Shown here piece after piece: positions 1 through 5,810 of a DNA stretch of 9,074 nucleotides. Position 1 is the first letter of the stretch. Each line of letters opens with the position of its first letter. A program made the translations under genes and the position numbers. The notes under the pieces were generated by a model, which made no database searches, was not told the origin of the DNA, and worked only from the letters and a program-made list of their open reading frames with translations. Origin of the DNA: Acidisarcina sp. (lineage in GTDB: Bacteria > Acidobacteriota > Blastocatellia > Pyrinomonadales > Pyrinomonadaceae); the NCBI GenBank assembly GCA_021155145.1, contig JAJNPX010000062.1, forward strand, positions 1-9,074, written 5' to 3'.

Positions 1-307
1 AGGTCTGAACCCCTACGGGAGGAACAGTGCAGTTAGGATCGCCCGGAGCGCAGTAAAAATCGCAGTTGATCGACGGATTCGCGACGGCTCCGAACAGCGG
101 AGACTCGCTGCTGCATGAACCACCGATGCAACTGATGGAGGAGTACCCAAATCAAACTGTGCAGACGACTTATGTCTATGCCGGGTGGACGAGCAGGTGA
201 AAAACTTGTTATGGGAGCTAGAGGAAAAAGAGTTCCAGGTCTAGTGACGAGGCGCAATTACGAGATAAGCCTGTTCTTTGGCGGAAACTATTTTAAGTAG
301 TTGACAA
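1..307. other. Stretch without a confident gene; possible tail of an off-window gene
   Basis: No open frame here resembles a known family. On the plus strand a frame is open from the left edge (codons from base 2) to a TGA at 116-118. It begins GLNPYG, which would fit the end of an RHS DPLGL motif if the gene lies to the left, but six residues prove nothing. A second plus-strand frame from ATG 178 to TAG 300 would encode 40 residues ending GGNYFK; it has no recognisable domain. The minus-strand frame at 33-257 is arginine-rich with no motif and looks non-coding. The RHS-tail idea is suggested only by the RHS remnant further right and is weak. Confidence 0.25.
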
Positions 308-805
308 ATGAAGACACTCATTATCATTTTTTGCTTCTTGTTTCTCATCGACTGCTCGAATGGGAACGCTCCGGACACGCGGCCCCAGAGGCTTGGTGAC
401 CGACCACCCGCGGAAGACCGCTCTTATGAAATCGCTACCCCATCACGCGACGGTATTCGAGTCGATGCTACTCAAGACGACTTTGTCGGATGTTGGTCGT
501 CCGGAAATGGACTTGTAATGCGGATTTTCGACAACCAGCTACTTCTCTCAACCAATAGTTTCAAGCCGATTCGATTTCAGGTCGAAAGAATGGAGCACGG
601 TCGACTAACAATTCGACTGCTGAACCGACCGCAATTCTACTTCTTTCAGGAAATAGTTTCCCTTGAAATTAAGCATTCTGATGATCCGTTTCCACTGAGT
701 ATCACCGACTATAATAGCGACGCCGAGTTTAACGATCCTGATCGAACTAATAGGAGTGGTTGGATGAAGTTTGACTGCAAAGAATGGTTTAAAGACGAGA
801 AATGA
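308..805 (+). CDS. Small predicted lipoprotein, possible RHS-associated cargo or immunity protein
   Basis: The protein has 165 residues. Lys2 is followed by a hydrophobic stretch (residues 4-14) and Cys16 in the context LIDC, so it is probably exported and lipidated. Asp just before the cysteine is atypical for a lipobox, so simple secretion is also possible. A low-complexity polar linker follows (about 17-55), then a compact domain of alternating beta-like segments from DFVGCW (about 58-63) to FDCKEWF near the end. The two mature-domain cysteines, Cys62 and the one in FDCKEWF, could form a disulfide. I do not recognise the family by name. The gene lies 39 bases before an RHS core remnant in the same frame. 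Genes in that position are often immunity proteins or companions of RHS toxins, but here that is inference from position. No clear Shine-Dalgarno precedes ATG 308. Confidence 0.72.
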   Translation: MKTLIIIFCFLFLIDCSNGNAPDTRPQRLGDRPPAEDRSYEIATPSRDGIRVDATQDDFVGCWSSGNGLVMRIFDNQLLLSTNSFKPIRFQVERMEHGRLTIRLLNRPQFYFFQEIVSLEIKHSDDPFPLSITDYNSDAEFNDPDRTNRSGWMKFDCKEWFKDEK

Positions 806-844
806 CATCGAGCTCGTCCAGCATCAAATGTTGTAACTAATTGC

Positions 845-1256
845 ATGGAAGCGTACCACTCCGCCGGCGTAGGAAGAATGCGGTTGACGACGGATCAGCT
901 CGGAGCGGTGAAGGACCGTAAGGACTACGCGGGGTTCGGCGAAGAGACGATCACCGCTCAGCATGTGAGCGGGCTTGGATATGGTTCGGCGGCGGATGAA
1001 GTTCGAAAGGGATATACTGGGTACGAAAAGGATGGCGAGAGTTCTCTCGAATTCGCGCAGGCAAGATACTACAGCACGACGCACGGCAGATACACCTCTG
1101 TCGATCCGCTGACGGCTTCGGCAAGCATCAGAAATCCGCAGACCTTCAAACCGATACACCTACGTCCTGAACTCGCCCTATAAGTTCACCGATCCGCTCG
1201 GATTGCTGCCGATGCGTAACAGCTCAGGTGGCTGTTCCGCAGAGCACTCATTATAG
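845..1256 (+). pseudogene. RHS-repeat core/tip fragment, truncated and frameshifted
   Basis: The translation from ATG 845 contains the RHS-associated core: TDQLGAVKDRKDYAGFGEE, then VRKGYTGYEKDGESSLEF, then AQARYYSTTHGRYTSVDPL. These proteins form a YD-repeat shell around a C-terminal toxin and are normally over 1000 residues; only about 130 codons remain, with no N-terminal shell. The original frame ends at TGA 1181-1183. A shift at the AAA run 1148-1150 (one base too many) restores the family sequence FNRYTYVLNSPYKFTDPLGLLP and carries the frame to TAG 1254-1256. The residues just before TDQLG do not look like the usual preceding core, so the 5' end is probably a recombination or deletion junction. 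The restored tip after DPLGL is only about 19 residues and stops inside the first repeat of the adjacent array. It is best read as an orphan or decayed RHS tip module. Confidence 0.85.
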
Positions 1257-1549
1257 GGTGTCCTTCCTGGTATGAGGTTTCCCTGCGGATATAGGGTTTC
1301 CCTTCGACCACTCCGTTTCCGGGCACAATACGGTTTCCCTCAGATCGTAGGGTTTCCCAAGCGGCTACAGGATTTCCGATCGAGATCGCAAGTTCGAATC
1401 AACGCATGGGGTTACCACCACCGTACGGGGTTATCAATCGGCGAAGGCCTGGTTCGTGACGGTGCATGGGGTGTCCACCAACGCATGGGGTGTCCAATTT
1501 GGGAGATCTCGTTTCTTCCACAGGGTTTCCGCCCTATTATAGGGTTTCC
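1252..1549 (+). repeat. Iteron-like array, block 1 (12-bp motif, about 19-bp period)
   Basis: Copies of a motif close to YATRGGGTKTCC, all on the plus strand, begin at 1252, 1271, 1290, 1309 (weak), 1327, 1346, 1366, 1405, 1424, 1465, 1484, 1519 and 1538. Neighbouring copies lie 18-20 bp apart, mostly 19; larger gaps (39, 41 and 35) are about twice that, as if a middle copy had decayed. The roughly 7-bp spacers are not conserved (for example TTCCTGG, CTGCGGA, ACCAACG). A 19-bp period is not a multiple of three, and the motif changes frame from copy to copy, so this is not a repetitive protein. Directly repeated short sites at a regular pitch are what replication initiators bind as iterons. 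The neighbouring replication genes support that reading, but binding is inferred. Confidence 0.82.
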
Positions 1550-1608
1550 AATTGGTCCCTCGATACCTGTCGAGTCGACGTGCTCCGATGTCGGCTCACT
1601 CCGCTTGC

Positions 1609-1677
1609 TTAGTGTTTCGGGAGATAATCCGCGTCCCCCAACCAATACATAGGTTCCCCGGGATGCCATAGGTCTCC
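1609..1677 (+). repeat. Degenerate repeat copies between the two blocks
   Basis: Three poorer matches to the array motif sit here: TTAGTGTTTCGG at about 1609, ACATAGGTTCCCC at about 1647 and CATAGGTCTCC at about 1667. The last two are about 19-20 bp apart, the same pitch as the rest, although each has lost a G or carries a changed base in the GGGT core. They look like decayed units of the same array. Confidence 0.5.
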
Positions 1678-1746
1678 AAGGAAGGCTCCACTCGAGTCTA
1701 CAGGCGAGCGTTTTGGTAAAGACTTCTTCGCTTACCCTTAATTCGT

Positions 1747-1767
1747 CGGCCAGACGTTCTCTGGCCG
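1747..1767. other. Perfect hairpin between repeat blocks
   Basis: CGGCCAGA (1747-1754) and TCTGGCCG (1760-1767) form a perfect 8-bp stem around the 5-base loop CGTTC. No run of T follows on either side, so it is not an ordinary intrinsic terminator. It lies between the two blocks of directly repeated motifs, where plasmid and phage origins often carry a structured single-strand initiation or primase-loading site. That role is inference. Confidence 0.5.
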
Positions 1768-1857
1768 CGTCAACCGCTCCGGACATACCGATAGCAGGGG
1801 TGGGTCGTTCCGGGGCGGCATAACTTCGGCACAATTCTGCCCGGGCCCACTGAGAAC

Positions 1858-1876
1858 CGAACCGATGTACGGTTCG
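1858..1876. other. Second perfect hairpin between repeat blocks
   Basis: CGAACCG (1858-1864) and CGGTTCG (1870-1876) form a perfect 7-bp stem around the loop ATGTA. It has the same loop length as the hairpin at 1747-1767. The palindrome TTCGAA overlaps its right arm (1873-1878) and recurs at 1888-1893. There is no T-run. Like the first hairpin it falls in the repeat-free gap of the candidate origin. Confidence 0.45.
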
Positions 1877-1930
1877 AAGAGCTTTTGTTCGAATCGCCCA
1901 GGTTGTCGAGGCTGTGAAAGCGATTTCCTC

Positions 1931-2053
1931 TATAGGGAATCCGGGCCTTCATAGGGTATCCAATTCGACCAATCATCAGGCCTAGGAGGAAGGCAGTCGG
2001 CAAGTCGGGGTTTGCGTACGTCCATAGGGTGTCCGGACCTCTATAGGGTGTCC
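1931..2053 (+). repeat. Iteron-like array, block 2 (two pairs)
   Basis: Four good copies of the array motif: TATAGGGAATCC (1931), CATAGGGTATCC (1950), CATAGGGTGTCC (2023) and TATAGGGTGTCC (2042). Within each pair the starts are exactly 19 bp apart, and orientation matches block 1. The last copy is identical to the first unit of block 1 (1252). The block ends about 60 bases from the stop codon of the minus-strand recombinase-like gene. Confidence 0.75.
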
Positions 2054-2114
2054 TTTCTGGACCTAACAATCCCGCCGCGGTAGGAATGGGGTGAAACGAA
2101 CCTTGAAAGGACTA

Positions 2115-2699
2115 TTAATTCGCGGGTGGGACGCCATATGTTCCCCTCCCGACACGTCCGATTGTCCGCGGCGAGCAGCCGCAGCGTCTGGCGATTTCCT
2201 TGGGTGGTATCCCTTCCGATAGCCATTGCATTGCTTGCCCAACCTTTCCTGGCGAGAGCGCGTACCGACGACCGCCCTTATTTTTCGTTCCCGCCGATGC
2301 GGACCTGGTGGGGTGGCCCGACTTCTGCGACGCTGCCCCCGCTAGGTCAGCAAGTTGCTCGATTAGGTCCCCTGGCTCGAGGCAAAGCGAACTCGCCGTG
2401 TCGAAACGTTCACGAATACTGTGGAGAAATGCGGATTTCGCAGCAATCCGGCCCAGGTTTGCGCGTACCTCAGCGATTGAATCACCCAGGGACGAGATCG
2501 TCGGAACGACGAGGGTATCCCCCGGGCCAATTTCTTCCAGGGCCCTCTCTAACTCACGCCGCACTTCCGATTTCGCTACGACGTCGAAAAAGAACCTCGA
2601 TACTGGATAACGGGTGAAGTGCTCAGCCAAGATCGACGTCGTTGGTCGAGGAGACGAGTCTGGCGAATCCAGAATGACTGCGATGTAGCCGATCTTCAT
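2115..2699 (-). CDS. Serine-recombinase-like DNA-binding protein, catalytic residues lost
   Basis: The 194-residue protein has the length and plan of a resolvase/invertase. It begins MKIGYIAV, matching the family GYxRVS strand. GDTLVV (about 60-65) and SLGDS (70-74) match the core helix region, and a C-terminal helix-turn-helix begins near GRRYALSP and runs through IPPKEIARRCGCSPRTIGRV (about 144-183). Hin and gamma-delta resolvase need Arg8, Ser10, Asp67, Arg68 and Arg71; here the equivalents are Ala7, Ile9, Ser69, Ser70 and Asp73. It should therefore not cut DNA by the serine mechanism, although fold and DNA binding may persist. ATG 2699 is chosen over an in-frame ATG at 2750 because family homology starts there, AGGGAG lies upstream, and ATGA overlaps the helicase stop, implying translational coupling. 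A role as partition, origin-binding or regulatory factor is inference. Confidence 0.75.
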   Translation of the reverse strand: MKIGYIAVILDSPDSSPRPTTSILAEHFTRYPVSRFFFDVVAKSEVRRELERALEEIGPGDTLVVPTISSLGDSIAEVRANLGRIAAKSAFLHSIRERFDTASSLCLEPGDLIEQLADLAGAASQKSGHPTRSASAGTKNKGGRRYALSPGKVGQAMQWLSEGIPPKEIARRCGCSPRTIGRVGRGTYGVPPAN

Positions 2700-4639
2700 C
2701 TGAATCTGCTCCCTGCGCTCGGACTCCCCTTCTCGAACTCTTGCAGCCACGAATACTCCTGGGCCAGCTTCGCCTCCTCATCGATCGCTACGAGCCTCAT
2801 GCTAGATGCCTCGAACCGCAACCGTGTCGAGAACAGATCTCCCGTCTCGCGGCACTTGACGACGCCGACGACCGCGTCGACATCCAGCCACTCGGGATTC
2901 GACGTCTGCACTGCTTTCGGGATCCTCTTATGCTGCAGGATCAGGTCGGCCCAATTCGTGACCTTCTTCGATCCCTCGACATCGTCCTTCGTGGGGATCG
3001 ACACCGTGCTGTCCGGGTTCTTGATGCGCTCTGGCTTGCGGTTGTGGACGATAAGAATGACGGTCACATTCCACGTCTCGGCGAAAAGCTTGCATCTTTG
3101 CGCGAAGTCACCTTGAGCTTGGTAGTAGTTCTCGCCCTCGCCTCCTGTGAAAGCCATCAGGTTGTCGATCACGATTAGCTTCACGCCAAAGCGCCTGATC
3201 GCGAGCTCCGCAACCCTGAAGAACTTCTCTACATCGGTGAAGAAGTTTCCGTACTGGAAGAGGTAATCGCGGTACCAATCGCGAATGTAGGCCTGGACTT
3301 CTTCCGTCGGAAAGAAGTACTCAAAGCCCGTCTCGCTTTCGCTAACACGCTTGAGCCAGGCAGGACCGGCCGCGATCCGTTCTAACCAATAGCGGAGCCT
3401 GCCGATGCGCTGCTCCCCCGACCAGATGAACACGGGAGCCCCTTGCTCAACATGTTCGACGATGATCGTGAGAGCCAGCGTCGTTTTGCCAGCCCCGTTG
3501 TCGCCGGCGATCAGCATCAGGTGTCCGTCGATGCACCCACCGGTCCGTCGATCGATCTTGCCGAAACCCGTCCGGCGGCCGACCGTTATAGGCTCGTCCT
3601 GATAGTCGGCAACGGCGACGAGGTCCTGCTCCGGGTACCAGTTCGCGCCATCGATCGCATCGACGATCGCGTTCTTGCCGAACTTGATTAGCAGGTCGTT
3701 CGGGTCCTTCGTGCCCTTTTTTGCCTTGAGCGTGACTAGCTTGAGCCTGTGCTTGCCGAGACGATCGGCCAGCTCGTCGAGCTTCCGTTTCGCCCTAGCT
3801 TCGGCTTTCCTGTTCGGGAAAGTGTCAGCGTCGGTGTAGAGGATGATCAGCTCGAAGGTCTCGAGGAAATCCCATTGCTCGCGGATCCAGTCGAAGCCTG
3901 TGTCTCCGAACGGTACGCTGACCGAATTCGGAACTCCCGCTTCATGGATGCTCATTGCGTCGTAGTCGCCAAACGAGATCACGAGCGGGCCAGCCGAGGG
4001 GGCGCATAAATGGGAGCCAAGCAGTACCGGCCTACCGCCCGGCTCGGTGAAGGTTTTGAGCTCCCGGTCACGAAGCTTGAGCATCCTGCCGTTCGCGTGC
4101 CGGAACTTTACGAGCCAGCGGACGTCCTTCTCGTCAAAAAACGGGATCGCGATCTTGCCGTCTTTTGTGCATCCGACTCGGTACGCTGAGAGCGTGTCTC
4201 TCGACAGCTTCCGTGTCTTGGTTAGATATTCGAGAGCATCCATGCTGAGGGGGTCGATCGCAGTGGTTGGCTCGCGAAACTTCTTCGGCGAGCCGGCGAC
4301 GGTGGTGATCTCAGCTGCAATAGTCAACTTTCTTCTTTTTCCCAATTTGCGATCCTCTCGCCGGCGTTCACGTCCGCCGATGAAGTCCCTCGGATTCCTG
4401 CCCGCTAGCTCGATAAGCATCCAGAAATTCCCCTTAGATCCGCACTTTGATCGCTGGCAGACATAGTTCCCGTCCTCTGCGTGGACGGCGAACGTGTGGG
4501 TGTCGACGCGATCGCCGCCTCCGCAGAGCGGACAGAGCTTCAGGTCAAGCCAGCGGCCCCGCAGCTTGTGCGACCATCCAACCTCGGCGAGAAAGCCGAC
4601 TGGCGTTACGTTCCACTCGATCCGCGTGATGTTGTTCAT
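2696..4639 (-). CDS. T7 gp4/Twinkle-like replicative helicase with zinc finger and altered TOPRIM domain
   Basis: This 647-residue protein should unwind DNA as a hexamer at the element's fork. An N-terminal zinc ribbon has Cys36, Cys39, Cys61 and Cys66. A TOPRIM domain follows (about 215-320), with LVISFGDYDAMS, then YTDAD (Asp270, Asp272) and KDPNDLL. The RecA-like helicase domain has Walker A GDNGAGKTT (379-387), SGEQ, Walker B LIVIDN (488-493), VHNRKP, and DVEGSKKVTNWAD. In gp4-type TOPRIMs the first motif carries a catalytic Glu (TEGExD); here that position is Phe223, so RNA primer synthesis may be lost, as in animal Twinkle. ATG 4639 is preferred because TAATG overlaps the upstream stop; an in-frame GTG at 4648 would add three residues. 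It lies in the middle of a four-gene operon. The helicase call is firm; primase competence is doubtful. Confidence 0.9.
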   Translation of the reverse strand: MNNITRIEWNVTPVGFLAEVGWSHKLRGRWLDLKLCPLCGGGDRVDTHTFAVHAEDGNYVCQRSKCGSKGNFWMLIELAGRNPRDFIGGRERRREDRKLGKRRKLTIAAEITTVAGSPKKFREPTTAIDPLSMDALEYLTKTRKLSRDTLSAYRVGCTKDGKIAIPFFDEKDVRWLVKFRHANGRMLKLRDRELKTFTEPGGRPVLLGSHLCAPSAGPLVISFGDYDAMSIHEAGVPNSVSVPFGDTGFDWIREQWDFLETFELIILYTDADTFPNRKAEARAKRKLDELADRLGKHRLKLVTLKAKKGTKDPNDLLIKFGKNAIVDAIDGANWYPEQDLVAVADYQDEPITVGRRTGFGKIDRRTGGCIDGHLMLIAGDNGAGKTTLALTIIVEHVEQGAPVFIWSGEQRIGRLRYWLERIAAGPAWLKRVSESETGFEYFFPTEEVQAYIRDWYRDYLFQYGNFFTDVEKFFRVAELAIRRFGVKLIVIDNLMAFTGGEGENYYQAQGDFAQRCKLFAETWNVTVILIVHNRKPERIKNPDSTVSIPTKDDVEGSKKVTNWADLILQHKRIPKAVQTSNPEWLDVDAVVGVVKCRETGDLFSTRLRFEASSMRLVAIDEEAKLAQEYSWLQEFEKGSPSAGSRFR

Positions 4640-5496
4640 TACGTCCACGGTTCACCGGACACGGGATCTATCCCCGCCGGTATCACTCGGCCGCCGTACG
4701 TCGTTACTGGGCCCGTCGAGCTTGACACGGAGCCTAGCTGGAGCCGCTTCAGGACCGCGTTCGGTCCGAAATACCGCTCGCGGCCTCCCTGGTGCTCCGA
4801 GAACGACGTCGTGACGGCCGAGAGGAACCTGACCGGGTCGTAACCGTCGTGAATGAGATCGTCGATCGTCCTGCGCCAGCTGTCCGCGTTGAAAAGCGTC
4901 TTGACCGATTTCGCTCCGACTAGGGGAGCCATGGCCTTGAGCCAAGCCTCCGTGTCGGGCGACTGCGGGACGTACCGGCGACGAGTCTCGCCGACCCTTC
5001 CTTCGATAAGCCGATCGGCAAGCGAAGCTGTCGCCTCGCCGGCTGTTTCTGCGGGAGGGTTTATATACGGTTCTCTTATCGGTTCTTCCTTATGTGCGGA
5101 TACGGAAACCTTCCCCTTTTCCGTGCGAAAACCTTCCTCTTTTATCGACGCAAAGCTTCCGCTTTTATCGTCGGCAAAAGGTGCAGCTTTCATCCTTTTT
5201 TGTTCGAGCGAAAGGGGGCTGGGGCTGGTTTCATCACCTTTTATAAACTCGAAAGCGGTACGATTTCCCCGACCATTACCGCGCACGATCCGAAAGACTT
5301 TCTTCTCCTCCAGACGGCGAATAGTCTCTCGAACCTGACGGACCGTACAACGACAATCCTGGGCGATCCGTTCGAACCCCGGATAGCACGTGTCATCGAC
5401 CGACGCGTAGTTCGCGATCACGATCGCGCAGATCAGTTCAGCTCCGCGAAGATCTCGTCGTTCCCGAATGATGTGATCGATCCACCTAACTGACAT
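4639..5496 (-). CDS. Winged-helix replication-initiator-like protein (HTH_36 type)
   Basis: The protein has 285 residues. Its N-terminal 75 or so (WIDHIIRERRDLRGAELICAIVIANYASVDDTCYPGFERIAQDCRCTVRQVRETIRRLEEKKVFRIVRG, described here by its ends) form the helix-turn-helix seen in phage O-like and plasmid replication proteins: a CYPG turn, a recognition helix around TVRQVRETIRRLEE, and a basic GNGRGNR wing. A long polar, probably disordered linker follows (about 85-175), then a helical C-terminal domain ending in RYFGPNAVLKRLQLG, which in relatives contacts the helicase or loader. ATG 5496 is chosen because homology begins at once and AGGA lies 5 bases upstream; an upstream in-frame ATG at 5547 has no ribosome site. 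It overlaps the helicase start by TAATG. It is the best candidate to bind the repeat array, by inference. Confidence 0.78.
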   Translation of the reverse strand: MSVRWIDHIIRERRDLRGAELICAIVIANYASVDDTCYPGFERIAQDCRCTVRQVRETIRRLEEKKVFRIVRGNGRGNRTAFEFIKGDETSPSPLSLEQKRMKAAPFADDKSGSFASIKEEGFRTEKGKVSVSAHKEEPIREPYINPPAETAGEATASLADRLIEGRVGETRRRYVPQSPDTEAWLKAMAPLVGAKSVKTLFNADSWRRTIDDLIHDGYDPVRFLSAVTTSFSEHQGGRERYFGPNAVLKRLQLGSVSSSTGPVTTYGGRVIPAGIDPVSGEPWT

Positions 5497-5503
5497 ACCC
5501 GTC

Positions 5504-5707
5504 CTACTTCTTCGCCGGGACAGAGACTCTCTCGGTGTAGTCATCAAGCATGTCTAATCGGAAAAGTACGCGTCGACCTATGCGAAGATGCGCTATCCGT
5601 CCACTAGCGACTTCGCGGTCCAACGTCGAGACTGAGATCGCAAGTACTTGAGCCGCTTCCCTACGCGTTAGGGCCTTCTTATCCGGTGGAAAATTGGGTA
5701 CAACCAC
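5504..5707 (-). CDS. Excisionase-like small HTH protein (MerR/HTH_17 fold)
   Basis: The 67-residue protein consists almost wholly of the excisionase-type winged helix: LTRREAAQVLAISVSTLDREVASGRI (about 13-38), then HLRIGRRVLFRLDMLDDYTERV. The LT-x-x-EAA-x-VL start, the S-STL recognition turn and the R-x-x-FR wing are typical of Xis/AlpA-like proteins, which bend DNA at attachment sites or activate element genes. GTG 5707 is chosen because GGAGGTGA lies at the right spacing and the size then matches the family; an upstream in-frame ATG (5797) would add 30 unrelated residues. It is the first gene of the four-gene operon, 7 bases ahead of the initiator gene. No integrase is visible, so its job could be operon regulation rather than excision. 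Confidence 0.82.
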   Translation of the reverse strand: MVVPNFPPDKKALTRREAAQVLAISVSTLDREVASGRIAHLRIGRRVLFRLDMLDDYTERVSVPAKK

Positions 5708-5712
5708 AGGTG

Positions 5713-5720
5713 TCACCTCC
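5713..5720 (-). promoter_or_regulatory. Strong ribosome binding site fixing the GTG start of the xis-like gene
   Basis: Read on the minus strand, GGAGGTGA is followed by CACCT and then GTG at 5707-5705. The near-perfect complement to the 16S tail, 7 bases from GGAGGT to the codon, outweighs the longer ATG start at 5797. Confidence 0.75.
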
Positions 5721-5777
5721 AAGACATTTGTTGTAGCCCAGAAAAGCTCGGGGCCACTATTGATTAAAGGTGAACGT

Positions 5778-5796
5778 TGGGGATCTTGTACCCCCA
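5778..5796. promoter_or_regulatory. GC inverted repeat in the leader of the replication operon
   Basis: TGGGG (5778-5782) and CCCCA (5792-5796) form a short inverted repeat with a 9-base centre. It lies between the end of the 324-aa gene and the start of the xis-like gene, where an operator or weak attenuator would be expected. There is no T-run, and I found no good sigma70 promoter in this gap. Confidence 0.22.
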
Positions 5797-5810
5797 TATT
5801 TCGAAGGAAT

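Larger units (their letters stand above)
1252..2114. other. Candidate replication origin region
   Basis: This stretch has no credible gene. It holds two blocks of same-strand 12-bp repeats at a pitch of about 19 bp, a few decayed copies, and two perfect 5-base-loop hairpins between the blocks. The adjacent minus-strand operon encodes an initiator-like winged-helix protein and a replicative helicase. Together this is the usual composition of an iteron origin of a small replicon. I see no convincing DnaA box or long AT-rich unwinding element. Alternatives are a multi-site operator for the recombinase-like protein, or a chromosomal repeat family unrelated to replication. Confidence 0.4.

Noticed and set aside
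1272..1652. Plus-strand open frame of 126 codons through the repeats
   Set aside because: The 19-bp pitch makes the motif change frame at every copy. The translation has no domain, and its openness is explained by GC-rich repeats.
1870..1900. Possible tRNA 3'-end remnant (attL) around the GTTCGAATC at 1887-1895
   Set aside because: Only the generic T-arm core matches. The flanks differ from tRNA-Thr, and one TTCGAA copy is part of a hairpin.
1252..2053. CRISPR array
   Set aside because: Repeats are only 12 bp with 7-bp spacers, motif copies vary, and no cas gene is present.
1412..2226. Several minus-strand open frames across the repeat region
   Set aside because: They overlap one another, lack ribosome sites and motifs, and their sequence follows the repeats rather than a protein family.
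2126..2617. Plus-strand frames opposite the recombinase-like gene
   Set aside because: They are antisense shadows. The minus-strand frame has clear resolvase-fold homology and operon coupling.
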